Shown: positions 49,136 to 61,157, counted from the first letter of the stretch. The stretch: DNA of 64,000 bases from DATARH01 sp035604035 (GCA_035604035.1 DATNJF010000404.1:1-64000), one strand, 5' to 3'. The notes: generated by a model not told the origin, from the sequence alone. Numbers and translations: made by a program.

Positions 49136-49690
49136 AGGCTGAGCGCCCGATGAAGCTCTGGAGCCGGTTGGTCCTGATCGTCGTCGCGCTCGCCTGGGGC
49201 GCTGGTCCGGCGATGGCGCTCGACCCCGAGAACGCGCTTTACCTGGATCTGGCCTTTGGCCGCGTCGTCATCGCCTTGCAACCCGACGTGGCGCCAAAGA
49301 CCTGCGCGCAGATCAAAAAGCTGGTGCGCGCCGGGTTTTATAACGGAATCGTCTTCCACCGCGTGCTCGACGGCTTCATGGCGCAGACCGGCGACCCGAC
49401 CGGCACCGGCACCGGCGGCTCGGGGCATCCCTTGAAGGCCGAGTTCTCGTCCGAGCCGTTCGCCCGCGGTGTCGTCGCCATGGCCCGCACCTCCGACCCC
49501 AACAGTGCCGACAGCCAGTTCTTCATCACGTATGCCGTCGCGCCGCAGCTCGACGGCAAGTACACGATCTTCGGTCATGTCGAATCGGGGATGGAGTTCG
49601 TCGACAAACTGAGAAAGGGCGATCAGGCCCATAACGGCATGGTCGTCAACCCCGACAAGATCATCAAAATGCAGGTGGTGGCCGACGTCA

Positions 49691-51076
<1,386 letters not shown>

Positions 51077-51833
51077 GCCAAGCGCGCGATTTGTCGACGT
51101 CGGGAACCAGGCTCGCGACCAGCCGCCAGAACCGCGGCCCGTGGTTCATCTCGACCAGATGCGCCACCTCATGAGCGACGACGTAATCGATGACCGCTTC
51201 TGGCGCGAAGACGAGCCGCCAGCTGAACGACAGCGCGCCTTTCGACGAGCAGCTTCCCCAGCGGCTTTTCGGGTCGCGCACCCCGACCCGCGCGACGCTC
51301 TTGCCGATGCGCGCGGCGGTGGCGCGGGCGCGGGCGGCGAAATCCCGCTTCGCCAGCGCGGTCAGATGGTCGCGTACTCGGCGCGGCAGGTGTGTCGGAT
51401 GGCCGCGCACGCGAATCTCGCCGTCCGCGATCGTTACCGTAGGCGCCCGGGAGTCCGTCTCGCAGCAAATGCGATGTGGCACCCCGAACACCGGCACGCT
51501 GGCGCCTTCGCCGAGGGGACGGGGCGGAGGCATCGCCGCGATCCGGGCGGCGATCCAGCCACGGTGCGACGACACGAAACCCAGCGCCGTCTCGGCCGAA
51601 AACCGCCGCGGCAGCACCAGCTCGACCCCGCGCTTCGCCGCGTCGACGCGCAGCGACAGCCGCCGCGCCTTGGGGCTGACGCGGATCGTCACCGGCGCGC
51701 CGATTCCCAGCGCGCGAATGCGCTCCTCAAGGCTGTCGTGTCGGAGCATTGTCACAAAAGCTTCCTGGCTTCGTCACGATTTGGCAAGCTGCACTCGTCA
51801 GATAAGCCGGACGGCACAGGGGGGATGGATTTT

Positions 51834-53153
51834 ATGAAAAAACTTGCACTCGCGCTTGCCCTCGTCATGACGACGTTGGCTGGAGGTCTTGGCACCGCCT
51901 GGGCCGACCCGATCGAGCTGCAATGGTGGCATGCGATGACCTCGGTCAACGGCGATAGGATCAACAAGATCGCCGCCGATTTCAACGCTATGCAGAGCGA
52001 CTACAAAGTCACCCCGGTGTTCAAGGGCTCGTACGCCGAGACCATGACCGCGGCGATCGCTGCTTACCGCGCTGGCAACGCACCGAACATCGTCCAGGTC
52101 TTCGAGGTCGGCACCGCGACGATGATGGCGGCGAAGGGCGCGGTGAAGCCGGTATACCAACTCATGGCCGATGCCGGCGAGCCCTTCGACCCCGCGACCT
52201 ATCTGCCGGCGGTAACTGCCTATTACAGCACCCCCGACGGGAAGATGTTGTCCTTCCCGTTCAACAGCTCGACCCCAGTCGTCTACTGGAACAAGGACGC
52301 GTTCAAGAAGGCCGGGCTCGACCCCGACAAGCCGCCGGCGACCTGGCCCGACACCTTCGCCGCGGCCAAGAAGCTGCGCGGCGCCGGCTTGGCCTGCGGC
52401 TTCACGTCGGCCTGGGTCAGCTGGGTGCAAATCGAGAATTTCAGCGCCTGGCACAACATCCCGATCGGTACCAAGACAAATGGGCTCGGCGGGTTCGATA
52501 CCGAGCTCCAGATCAATAACGCGACCGTCGTCCGCCACATCGGCAACCTCGCGGATGCAGAGAAGGACAAGAGCTTCGACTACGGTGGCCGCACCACCGA
52601 GCCTACCGCCAAGTTCATCTCCGGCGATTGCGGGATGCTGCAGGATTCCTCGGCGAGCTACGGCGCGGTCAAAAAGGGTGTGCAATTCGGCTTCGGCGTG
52701 ACCCAGCTTCCCTACTACCCGGACGTTCCGGGCGCGCCGCAAAACTCGATTATCGGCGGCGCCAGCCTCTGGGTGATGGGTGGTAAGAAACCCGAGGAAT
52801 ACAAGGGCATCGCCAAGTTCTTCACCTATCTGTCGTCGACCGCAGTGCAGCAGACCTGGCACCAGGACACCGGCTACCTGCCGATCACCAAGGCGGCCTA
52901 TGACGCGACCAAGGCGTCGGGCTTCTATGATAAGAACCCTGGCACCGAAATCGCCATCCTGCAGATGACTGGCAAGCCGCCGACCGAGAATTCGCGCGGG
53001 CTCAGGTTCGGTAACATGGTGCAGATCCGCGACGTCATCGCCGAGGACCTTGAGGCCGCATTCTCGGGCAAGATGGACGCCAAGGCGGCAATGGACGACG
53101 CGGTCAGCCGCGGCAACGCGATCCTGCGCCAGTTCCAGAAAAACGTGCAGTAG
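51834..53153 (+). CDS. ugpB: Glycerol-3-phosphate-type ABC transporter, substrate-binding protein
   Basis: A 439-residue periplasmic binding protein. The signal peptide is MKKLALALALVMTTLAGGLGTAWA. IELQWWHAMTSVNGDRINKIAADFNAMQSDYKVTPVFKGSYAETMTAAIAAYRAGNAPNIVQVFEVGTATMMAAKGAVKPVY is the diagnostic UgpB N-terminus, and GGASLWVMGGKKPEEYKGIAKFF is also conserved. It should bind sn-glycerol-3-phosphate or its phosphodiesters. It heads the ugpB-A-E-GNAT-C cluster. ATG 51834 chosen over 51825 because GGGG lies 10 bp upstream. Confidence 0.94.
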   Translation: MKKLALALALVMTTLAGGLGTAWADPIELQWWHAMTSVNGDRINKIAADFNAMQSDYKVTPVFKGSYAETMTAAIAAYRAGNAPNIVQVFEVGTATMMAAKGAVKPVYQLMADAGEPFDPATYLPAVTAYYSTPDGKMLSFPFNSSTPVVYWNKDAFKKAGLDPDKPPATWPDTFAAAKKLRGAGLACGFTSAWVSWVQIENFSAWHNIPIGTKTNGLGGFDTELQINNATVVRHIGNLADAEKDKSFDYGGRTTEPTAKFISGDCGMLQDSSASYGAVKKGVQFGFGVTQLPYYPDVPGAPQNSIIGGASLWVMGGKKPEEYKGIAKFFTYLSSTAVQQTWHQDTGYLPITKAAYDATKASGFYDKNPGTEIAILQMTGKPPTENSRGLRFGNMVQIRDVIAEDLEAAFSGKMDAKAAMDDAVSRGNAILRQFQKNVQ

Positions 53154-53203
53154 CGGCATCGAGCAATTCTGTGAGGTCGAAGCAGCCTAAAATTTGCCCT
53201 TGG

Positions 53204-53280
53204 CCGGGCTTGACCCGGCCATCCACGTCTTGTGGCGCGGTCGCCTGCGATGCAGACGTGGATCCCCGGGTCGAGCCCGG
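53204..53280. repeat. REP-like inverted repeat between ugpB and ugpA
   Basis: CCGGGCTTGACCCGG... at 53204-53230 and its inverted partner at 53254-53280 match at 24 of 27 positions across a 23-bp loop. Each arm also contains its own CCGGG-CCCGG hairpin. It occupies the middle of the 160-bp ugpB-ugpA gap and could stabilise the ugpB end of the transcript or attenuate the permease genes. Confidence 0.8.
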
Positions 53281-53313
53281 GGGAGGGGATGATTTCTAGA
53301 GCTTCTCACGTAG

Positions 53314-54198
53314 ATGGACCGCCGCGTCGTTTTTTCCGGTTGGCTGCTTCCGGTGGTGCTGCTGCTGCCGCAACTGGCGGTGACGGTGATTTTCTTCTTC
53401 TGGCCGGCGGCTCAGGCGATCGTCCAGTCGGTGCGGGGCGGCGACGCATTCGGCCTTAGTACCCGCTTCGTTGGCTGGGACAACTTCGCCACCGTCTTCG
53501 CCGATCCCAACTACGTCTTCGCCTTCGCGGTGACCGCGTTCTTCAGCGTCGCGGTGGCGATCCTGGCGCTGGCGCCGGGGCTGCTGCTCGCGGTCATGGC
53601 CGATCGGGTAGTGAAGGGCGCCACCTTCTACAAGACCGTGCTCCTCTTGCCCTACGCGATCGCACCGGCGATCGCCGGCGTGTTGTGGATGTTCATTTTC
53701 AACCCCAGCATCGGCGTTGTCGCCGCCGGCCTCCACCGCGCCGGGATCGACTGGAACTACCTGCTCAACGGCAAGCAGGCGATGCTGCTGGTTATTGCCG
53801 CCGCGGCGTGGAAGCAGATCAGTTACAATTTCCTCTTCTTCCTCGCGGGGCTGCAGGCGATCCCCGCCTCGCTGCTCGAAGCCTCGGCGATCGACGGCGC
53901 GACGCCGCGCCGCCGGTTCTGGACGATCGTCTTCCCGCTGCTGGCGCCGACCAGCTTTTTCCTGATCGTCGTCAACATTGTCTACGCCTTCTTCGACACG
54001 TTTGGGGTCATCCATAACGTCACCCAAGGCGGGCCGGACAAGGCCACCGAAATCCTCGTCTACAAGGTCTGGTACGACGGTATTGTCGGGCTCGATCTCG
54101 GCGGCTCGGCGGCGCAGTCGGTGGTGCTGATGGCGATTGTCATCACGCTCACCGCGATCCAGTTCCGCTTTATCGAGCGGCGAGTGCATTACGCATGA
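53314..54198 (+). CDS. ugpA: Glycerol-3-phosphate ABC transporter, permease UgpA
   Basis: A 294-residue inner-membrane permease with six TM segments. VFSGWLLPVVLLLPQLAVTVIFFFWPAAQAIVQSV is the N-terminal TM typical of UgpA, and QAIPASLLEASAIDGATPRRRFWTIVFPLLAPTSFFLIVVNIVYAFFDTFGVIHNVTQGGPDKAT carries the EAA loop (EASAIDGA) that contacts the ATPase. Its stop overlaps the ugpE start (ATGA). No strong Shine-Dalgarno at ATG 53314. Confidence 0.95.
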   Translation: MDRRVVFSGWLLPVVLLLPQLAVTVIFFFWPAAQAIVQSVRGGDAFGLSTRFVGWDNFATVFADPNYVFAFAVTAFFSVAVAILALAPGLLLAVMADRVVKGATFYKTVLLLPYAIAPAIAGVLWMFIFNPSIGVVAAGLHRAGIDWNYLLNGKQAMLLVIAAAAWKQISYNFLFFLAGLQAIPASLLEASAIDGATPRRRFWTIVFPLLAPTSFFLIVVNIVYAFFDTFGVIHNVTQGGPDKATEILVYKVWYDGIVGLDLGGSAAQSVVLMAIVITLTAIQFRFIERRVHYA

Positions 54199-55043
54199 TG
54201 ATCACGGCCCGCTCCCGTGCCTGGATCCCGCACGCGATCCTCATAGCGGGGCTGCTCATCGTCCTGTTCCCGATCTACGTCGCCTTTGTCGCGTCGAGCC
54301 TGGATCTGTCGTCAATCCTCCAGGCGCCGATGCCGCTCATCCCGGGCCGGCGGCTGATCCAGAATTACACCGAGGCGATTTCCGCCGGCACGGCTAAGAC
54401 CAGCGGCGTCTCGGTCGCGCGGATGATGTTCAACAGCCTTGTCATGGCGCTGGTTATCGCCGCCGGCAAGATCGCGATCTCGCTGCCCTCGGCTTATGCC
54501 GTGGTGTTCTTCCGCTTCCCCTTAAGGAAGCTCGCCTTCTGGGCGATCTTCGTGACCCTGATGCTGCCGGTCGAGGTGCGCATCATCCCGACCTATCAAA
54601 TCGTCAGCGATATGGGGCTCATCGACCGCTATGCCGGGCTGAGCCTGCCGCTGATCGCCTCGGCGACCGCGACGCTCTTGTTCCGCCAGTTCTTTCTCAC
54701 CATCCCGGACGAGCTGGTCGAGGCCGCGAAGATCGACGGCGCCGGCCCGCTGCGCTTCTTCATTGATACCGTGATCCCGCTCTCGGCGACCAACATCGCC
54801 GCGCTCTTCGTGATCCTGTTTATCTTCGGGTGGAACCAATATCTGTGGCCGCTGCTTGTCACCAACACGCCGTCGATGACGACGATCGTCATCGGCATCC
54901 GACAGATGATCGGCAATGGCGACACCCAGACCGAATGGCAGATCGTCATGGCGACCGCCCTCTTGGCGATCGTCCCGCCGGTTCTGGTGGTGCTGCTGAT
55001 GCAGCGCTGGTTCGTCAAAGGCCTGGTCGAGAGCGAGAAATGA
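54195..55043 (+). CDS. ugpE: Glycerol-3-phosphate ABC transporter, permease UgpE
   Basis: The second permease, 282 residues, six TM segments. The EAA motif is DELVEAAKIDGAGPLRFFIDTVIPLSATNIAALFVILFIFGWNQYLWPLLVTN, and LRKLAFWAIFVTLMLPVEVRIIPTYQIVSDMGLIDRYAGLSLPLIASATATLLFRQFF is the conserved UgpE core. It overlaps ugpA and the following GNAT gene by four bases each. Confidence 0.95.
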   Translation: MMITARSRAWIPHAILIAGLLIVLFPIYVAFVASSLDLSSILQAPMPLIPGRRLIQNYTEAISAGTAKTSGVSVARMMFNSLVMALVIAAGKIAISLPSAYAVVFFRFPLRKLAFWAIFVTLMLPVEVRIIPTYQIVSDMGLIDRYAGLSLPLIASATATLLFRQFFLTIPDELVEAAKIDGAGPLRFFIDTVIPLSATNIAALFVILFIFGWNQYLWPLLVTNTPSMTTIVIGIRQMIGNGDTQTEWQIVMATALLAIVPPVLVVLLMQRWFVKGLVESEK

Positions 55044-55477
55044 GCGCGCCGACCTATCGTCCGGCGGTGATCGGCGACGCGGCCGACATCCATGCGCTGC
55101 TGCTCAAGATCGCCGGCGACATCCCGCTCGCGGTCGAGACCCTGGAGCAGGAGGAATTGCTTTATGCCGCGGTGCGCAAGATGCTCGCTTTTGGTCAATC
55201 ATGGGTTGCGGTGGACGGCAAAACCGTCGTCGGGTTTGTCCTGGTCGACAGCGCCGAGGTCGGGCGGCATTGGGGCGAAAACGAGCTCCTCAACCTCCGC
55301 TACGCCGGCGGCGAGATGCTCGACGGGCTTATCGGCAAGGTGCTAGAGCGGAAGGTGCCGGTCACCGCCAGCGTCCGCGACACAAACCGCGCCGGTCTCG
55401 CCGAGCGGCTCAAGAAGTTCGGCTTTCGCGAAGCGGAAGTCCGCGTCGGCGAGCAGCATTTCCGCCGGGAACCCTAA
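55040..55477 (+). CDS. GNAT-like acetyltransferase embedded in the ugp operon
   Basis: A 145-residue protein beginning MSAPTYRPAVIGDAADIHALLLKIAGDIPLAVETLEQEELLYAAVRKMLAFGQSWVAVDGKTVVGFVLVDSAE, the N-terminal GNAT half. The classical acetyl-CoA-binding RxxGxG/A signature is not visible (NLRYAGGEMLDGLIGKVLERKVPVTASVRDTNRAGLAERLKKFGFREAE is in its place). TNRAGLAERLKKFGF fits the usual late GNAT motif. It overlaps ugpE (ATGA) and precedes ugpC by 12 bp, so it is translated with the importer. Function unknown. Confidence 0.75.
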   Translation: MSAPTYRPAVIGDAADIHALLLKIAGDIPLAVETLEQEELLYAAVRKMLAFGQSWVAVDGKTVVGFVLVDSAEVGRHWGENELLNLRYAGGEMLDGLIGKVLERKVPVTASVRDTNRAGLAERLKKFGFREAEVRVGEQHFRREP

Positions 55478-55489
55478 GGGCAGGCATAA

Positions 55490-56538
<1,049 letters not shown>

Positions 56539-56542
<4 letters not shown>

Positions 56543-57864
56543 TCTTCGCTGTCGATCAAATGGATGAAAGAGCCGGCGACCGAACCGCGCCGTAACCCCA
56601 CACTGCCGAGATCGTTGCCAGTGGCGTCGGCGATGGCGAAGAGCCGGTCGGCGGTGCCCTCCTCGACGATGCTGGCATAGTGGAATTCGTGACCGCGAAA
56701 TCGCGCGCCAGCGTTGCCGAGCGGTGCTGAGCCTAGCAAGGTCGCGACGCGATAGCCGAGATGCCGCTTTGGCGCGGTGAAGCTCGTGATAACGGGCAAT
56801 AGCCCGGCCATGCGATGCGCCATGCCGTTTGCATTGGTCAGCGCGTCGCCGAGCACCATGTAGCCGCCGCATTCGCCATATACGGGACTGTTTGCGGCGG
56901 CGGCATCGCACAGCCCGCCGAGGAACCGTGTCGCTGAAGCCAGCCTGCCCGCATGCAACTCGGGATAGCCGCCGGGCAGGTAGATCGCATCGGCCGCGGG
57001 GTCCGGCGCTTCGTCGGCGAGCGGCGAGAAGAATGAGATTTCGGCGCCTTGGCGCCGCCAGCCTGACAGCACGGCCTGGTAGGCGAAGAGGAAGGCATCG
57101 TCCCGGGCGACGGCGATGCGCTGGCCTAGGGCCGGCAGCGCCGTCGCGCCGATCGCCGCGCCGCAGCGCGAGGGTTTCGCCAGCGCGATCAGCTGGCCGA
57201 CATCGAAATCGGCGGCGATCAGCTTCGCGGCGTCGGCGATCAAGGTCTCGATCGCGACCAAATTTTCCTCGGCCGGCACGAGGCCGAGATGGCGCGATGT
57301 GATCGTCAATGTCTTGTCCTGCCTTATCGCGCCGAGCACCGGCAGGTCGGGCAAGTGCCGCGCGATCACCTCGGTCAGCAGTGCGCGGTGCCGCGCGCTG
57401 GCGACGCGATTGAGGATCACTCCGGCGAGCGGTACTTCCGGGTCATGACGGGCGAAACCGGCGACGAGGGCAGCGATCGACGCGCCCTGTCCGCTGCAGT
57501 CGACCACTAGCACGACCGGCCAGGCGGTGAAGCGGGCGAGCGCCGCGGTCGAGCCCGCCTCGTCGTCGGGTCCGGCGCCGTCGAAGAGGCCCATCACCCC
57601 TTCGCACAGCACGATCTCGGCGTCTGCCTCGAGTTCGGCGACCAGGGTGGCCAACGTCGCCCGGCGCATCGCCCAGGGGTCGAGGTTGAAGCCTGTGGCG
57701 TTGCTCGCCAGCGCGTGAAAGGTCGGGTCGATATAATCCGGGCCCGCCTTGGCGCTGGCGATCTTGATGCCCCGGTTCTGCAGATGGCGCAGCAGCCCTG
57801 CGGTGATCAGCGTTTTGCCGCTGCCCGATTTCGGCGCGGCAAGAATTAACCCGCGGCCCCTCAC
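56539..57864 (-). CDS. cobB: Cobyrinic acid a,c-diamide synthase
   Basis: CobB/CbiA amidates the a and c side chains of cobyrinic (or hydrogenobyrinic) acid with glutamine and ATP. The 441-residue product has the N-terminal P-loop LILAAPKSGSGKTLITAGLLRHLQ, then GPDYIDPTFH and CEGVMGLFDG, and a C-terminal class I glutamine amidotransferase domain with YLPGGYPELHA, the nucleophile Cys in VYGECGGYMVLG and His in RGHEFHYA. Start GTG 57864 overlaps the cobA stop (GTGA); a TTG at 57876 is also in frame but would overlap cobA more. Confidence 0.95.
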
Positions 57865-58649
57865 CCCTTGTACCAATTAAGCGTCTCATGCAGCCGCGCA
57901 ACCTCGCCGATGGCGATGATCGCCGGGCTCTCGACTTGCGCGGCGGCACTGGCAGCTTCGGCGAGGGACGTGATGACCACGCTCTGCGCCGCCGTCGTCG
58001 CCTTGCTAACGATCGCCACGGCCTCGCCCGGCGGCCGCCCCGCCGCGATTAGGCGGCGGGCAATGTCACCGAGATGGGTCAAGGCCATGTAGAGCACGAT
58101 GACCGGCGAGCCCTTGGCGATCGCCTCCCAGTCGGGGGCGCTGCCTTCCTCGCCCGGCACAGCGCCGTCGCTGTTGTGGCCGGTGATCAGGGTCACGGCC
58201 GAGTTGATGCCGCGATGCGTAAGGGGGATGCCGGCATAGGCGAGGCCGCCGATCGCCGCGGTGATGCCGGGCACGATGCGAAACGGGATGCCCGCCTGGG
58301 CCAACGCCAGCGCTTCTTCGCCGCCGCGACCGAACACGCAAGGGTCGCCGCCCTTGAGGCGCAGTACCCGCTTGCCGTCACGGGCGAGCGCGATCAGCCG
58401 GGCCGAGATGTCGGGCTGGCGCGGCGATGGCCGGCCGCCGCGCTTGCCGGCGTCTTCCAAAGCCGCCTCTGGCCGCGCCAAGGTGAGAATGCGCGGGTCG
58501 ACGAGCGCGTCGTAGACGATGGCGTCGGCCTGTTCCAAGGCGTGCAGCGCCAGCACCGACAGCAGGCCCGGGTCGCCCGGCCCGGCGCCGACCAGCCAGA
58601 CGCTGCCTTGCGCCATCTCAGGGAGGTACAGCCGTTTGGCGTCGATCAT
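57861..58649 (-). CDS. cobA: Uroporphyrinogen-III C-methyltransferase
   Basis: CobA (SUMT) makes precorrin-2 from uroporphyrinogen III with two SAM methylations, the branch point to corrins. The 262-residue protein shows VWLVGAGPGDPGLLSVLALHALEQADAIVYDALVD, DAGKRGGRPSPRQPDISARLIALARDGKRVLRLKGGDPCVFGRGGEEA and PGITAAIGGLAYAGIPLTHRG, all SUMT signatures. It is not fused to CysG-type domains. It overlaps cobB on the same strand. Confidence 0.96.
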   Translation of the reverse strand: MIDAKRLYLPEMAQGSVWLVGAGPGDPGLLSVLALHALEQADAIVYDALVDPRILTLARPEAALEDAGKRGGRPSPRQPDISARLIALARDGKRVLRLKGGDPCVFGRGGEEALALAQAGIPFRIVPGITAAIGGLAYAGIPLTHRGINSAVTLITGHNSDGAVPGEEGSAPDWEAIAKGSPVIVLYMALTHLGDIARRLIAAGRPPGEAVAIVSKATTAAQSVVITSLAEAASAAAQVESPAIIAIGEVARLHETLNWYKG

Positions 58650-58693
58650 TGCCGGAAGGTAGCCAGCCGCACGGGTTTTGCTAAGATCATTCT

Positions 58694-59782
58694 ATGGCAC
58701 GGCAGGAAGGTAGTCCGCTGCGCCGCGGATGGACCACCGGCGCTTGCGCCGCGGCCGCGGCGCGGGCCGCGTTTGCCGCGCTGTTGACCGGCGAGTTCCC
58801 TGACCCGGTGACGATCCGCCTACCGCGCGGCCAGAGGCCCAGCTTCCCGCTGGCGCTCGCCGAACTGAACGGCGGGAGCGCGCGCGCCGGCATCGTCAAG
58901 GATGCGGGCGACGATCCCGACGTCACCCACGGCGCGACGATCGTCGCCGAAATCGCCTGGGCGACGCCCGGCTCCGGCATCGCCTTCGCCGCCGGCGAGG
59001 GGGTTGGCACGGTGACCCGGCCGGGGCTTCAGCTCGGCGTTGGTGAACCGGCGATCAACCCGGCGCCGCGGGCGATGATCCGCGAGATGCTGGCGGACCT
59101 AGCCGAAGCCAACGGCGCGCCGCCGCCCGATGTGACCGTCACCGTCGCGATCCCCGGCGGCGAGCGCCTCGCTGAGAAGACGATGAACGCGCGCCTCGGC
59201 ATTGTCGGTGGCTTGTCGATCTTGGGAACGACCGGGATCGTGGTGCCCTATTCCTGCGCTTCCTGGATCCACTCGATCCAGCGCGGCATCGATGTCGCCC
59301 GCGCCGCCGGGCTCGACCATATCGCCGCAGCCACGGGCACCACCTCGGAGCGCGCGGTGCAGCGCCTCTATGCGTTGCCCGACCATGCGCTGATCGATAT
59401 GGGCGATTTCGTCGGCGGCACGCTGAAATATCTGCGCCGCCATCCGGTCGCTCGGCTGACCTTGGCGGGCGGCTTCGCGAAGATGGCCAAACTCGCCGCG
59501 GGCCATCTCGACCTGCATTCGAGCAAGAGCCAGGTCGAGCCGGCACTGCTGCGCGAAATCCTGGCCTCGGTCGGCGCCGATGACAGCACACTCGCTGCGG
59601 TAAGCGGCACCGAGACCGGCGGCGCGCTGCTCGAGGCGGCAGGGGAATGGCGCGCGGCGTTGGCAGCCGGCGTCGCACGGCGAGCGCGCGAAGTCGCTCT
59701 GGCGACGCTGTCGGGCGCTACCGCGGTCGAGGTCGCGATCGTCGATCGGACTGGCGAGTTCCTCGCGATGGTAGGTGCATGA
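58694..59782 (+). CDS. cbiD: Cobalt-precorrin-5B C1-methyltransferase CbiD
   Basis: CbiD methylates C-1 in the oxygen-independent (cobalt-early) corrin route. The 362-residue protein has LRRGWTTGACAAAAARAAFAALLTGEFPDPVTIRLPRG, KDAGDDPDVTHGATIVAEI, VTRPGLQLGVGEPAINPAPRAMIRE and GLSILGTTGIVVPYSCASWIHSIQRGIDVARAAG, the core CbiD motifs. Divergent from cobA (44-bp gap). Its stop overlaps cobK (ATGA). Its presence argues for the cobalt-early route despite Cob-style neighbours. Confidence 0.95.
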   Translation: MARQEGSPLRRGWTTGACAAAAARAAFAALLTGEFPDPVTIRLPRGQRPSFPLALAELNGGSARAGIVKDAGDDPDVTHGATIVAEIAWATPGSGIAFAAGEGVGTVTRPGLQLGVGEPAINPAPRAMIREMLADLAEANGAPPPDVTVTVAIPGGERLAEKTMNARLGIVGGLSILGTTGIVVPYSCASWIHSIQRGIDVARAAGLDHIAAATGTTSERAVQRLYALPDHALIDMGDFVGGTLKYLRRHPVARLTLAGGFAKMAKLAAGHLDLHSSKSQVEPALLREILASVGADDSTLAAVSGTETGGALLEAAGEWRAALAAGVARRAREVALATLSGATAVEVAIVDRTGEFLAMVGA

Positions 59783-60558
59783 GCGGGACGCGACTCCTCA
59801 TCCTCGGGGGGACCGGAGAGGCGGTGGCGTTGGCTCGCGCTGTGCTCGCCCGCTTCGGGGACCGCATCGAAGTGACAACGGCGCTCGCTGGCCGGACCGC
59901 TCGCCCGGGGCCGATCCCCGGCCAAGTCCGGATCGGCGGGTTCGGCGGCGCCGCCGGCCTTGCCCAATATCTCGCCGAGCACGAAATCGACCGGCTGATC
60001 GACGCGACCCACCCCTTCGCCGCCGATATCTCGCGCGCGGCGCGGCTCGCCGGTGACCAAACGCAGGTGCCTCGACTATTGCTGCTGCGGCAGGCCTGGC
60101 GGCGCCATCCGCTGGACCGCTGGATCGAGGTCGACAGCATCGAGGCGGCGGCGCAGATCGTCGGCCGCGTCGGCAGGCGAGCCTTCCTGACCGTCGGCGC
60201 CGGCGAGATCGATGCCTTCGCCCCGGCGACCGGCGTGCGCTTTATCGTGCGGATGATCGACCGGCCGCGCAATCCATTGCCGTTACGCTTCCATGAGGTC
60301 GTGCTCGGACGCGGTCCGTTCGCCCTGGTCGAGGAGCGCCAACTGCTGCAGATGAAGGCGATCGACGTGCTGGTCTGCAAGGCGAGCGGTGGCGCGGCGA
60401 CCGAGGCGAAGCTCGTAGCGGCGCGCGAATTGAGCCTGCCGGTCATCATGGTTCGTCGCCCGCCGGTCGAGCGCGGCTTGTCGGTCGATACGGTCGAGGG
60501 CGCGATCGACTGGCTAGCTGGTCTCGACGAACGGCCCGAAGCGAGGAGAACGTTATGA
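59779..60558 (+). CDS. cobK: Precorrin-6A reductase
   Basis: CobK/CbiJ reduces (cobalt-)precorrin-6A to 6B with NADPH. The 259-residue product starts RLLILGGTGEAVALARAVLAR (dinucleotide-binding GGTGEA motif) and has GGAAGLAQYLAEHEIDRLIDATHPFAADISRAAR, LTVGAGEIDAF and VLVCKASGGAATEAKLVAARELSLPVIMVRRPP. The overlap with cbiD and then with the ankyrin gene (ATGA both times) suggests a three-gene coupled operon. Confidence 0.95.
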   Translation: MSGTRLLILGGTGEAVALARAVLARFGDRIEVTTALAGRTARPGPIPGQVRIGGFGGAAGLAQYLAEHEIDRLIDATHPFAADISRAARLAGDQTQVPRLLLLRQAWRRHPLDRWIEVDSIEAAAQIVGRVGRRAFLTVGAGEIDAFAPATGVRFIVRMIDRPRNPLPLRFHEVVLGRGPFALVEERQLLQMKAIDVLVCKASGGAATEAKLVAARELSLPVIMVRRPPVERGLSVDTVEGAIDWLAGLDERPEARRTL

Positions 60559-61148
60559 CGGCGCGGCTCGGTGTGGCCTTCGGCTTGGCGTTGCTGGCGT
60601 TGGCCGCGTGGGCGCCTTGCGCACGCGCCGATATAAGCACGGCGCTCAACCCGTTCAGCGGCTACTACAACAACATTGCTCGGGCCGCCGAGGCCAACGA
60701 CGTCGCCAAGGTCCGGGCACTATTGTCGAGCGGCAACAGCGCCAACGAGACCGAAGCGGACAGCCAGCGCACCGGCCTCCATACCGCGGCGATAAACGGC
60801 AATCTCCAGATCGCCGCGATCCTCATCAAAGCCGGAGCGCGGATCGACGCGCGGGACAATCTCGGCAACACGCCATTGCAATACGCTGCGGATCACGACC
60901 ATCTCGAGATGGCCAAGCTTCTGATGGATGTCGGCGCACAGGTCGATGCCGAGAACAAGAATGGGATGACTGCGCTAATGATCTCGGCCAAGGATGGCAA
61001 CGTCGAAATGGTCCGCACCCTGCTGGCTCGCGGTGCCAACCCGAACAAGTCGGATTACACCGGGCGCGATTCGCTGGGCTGGGCGCTTGACAGCCATCGC
61101 CCCGCGGTCATCGCGATCCTCAAGGACGCCCAAGCGCGCAAGCACTAG
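60555..61148 (+). CDS. Exported ankyrin-repeat protein
   Basis: A 197-residue protein with a signal peptide (VAFGLALLALAAWAPCARA) and four ankyrin repeats covering about residues 40-190: NIARAAEANDVAKVRALLSSGNSANET, TGLHTAAINGNLQIAAILIKAGARIDARD, TPLQYAADHDHLEMAKLLMDVGAQVDAEN and TALMISAKDGNVEMVRTLLARGANPNKSD. It probably binds another protein in the periplasm. It is coupled to cobK by a four-base overlap, which is unexpected for an envelope protein. Confidence 0.92.
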   Translation: MTARLGVAFGLALLALAAWAPCARADISTALNPFSGYYNNIARAAEANDVAKVRALLSSGNSANETEADSQRTGLHTAAINGNLQIAAILIKAGARIDARDNLGNTPLQYAADHDHLEMAKLLMDVGAQVDAENKNGMTALMISAKDGNVEMVRTLLARGANPNKSDYTGRDSLGWALDSHRPAVIAILKDAQARKH

Positions 61149-61157
61149 GGCCGGGTG

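Noticed and set aside
51749..51833. Pho box upstream of ugpB (GTCAC elements at 51751 and 51773)
   Set aside because: The two elements are 22 bp apart with no matching middle unit, so the match is weaker than chance would require for a claim.
58650..58693. Cobalamin riboswitch between cobA and cbiD
   Set aside because: The gap is only 44 bp, far too short for a B12 riboswitch, and no B12-box sequence is visible.
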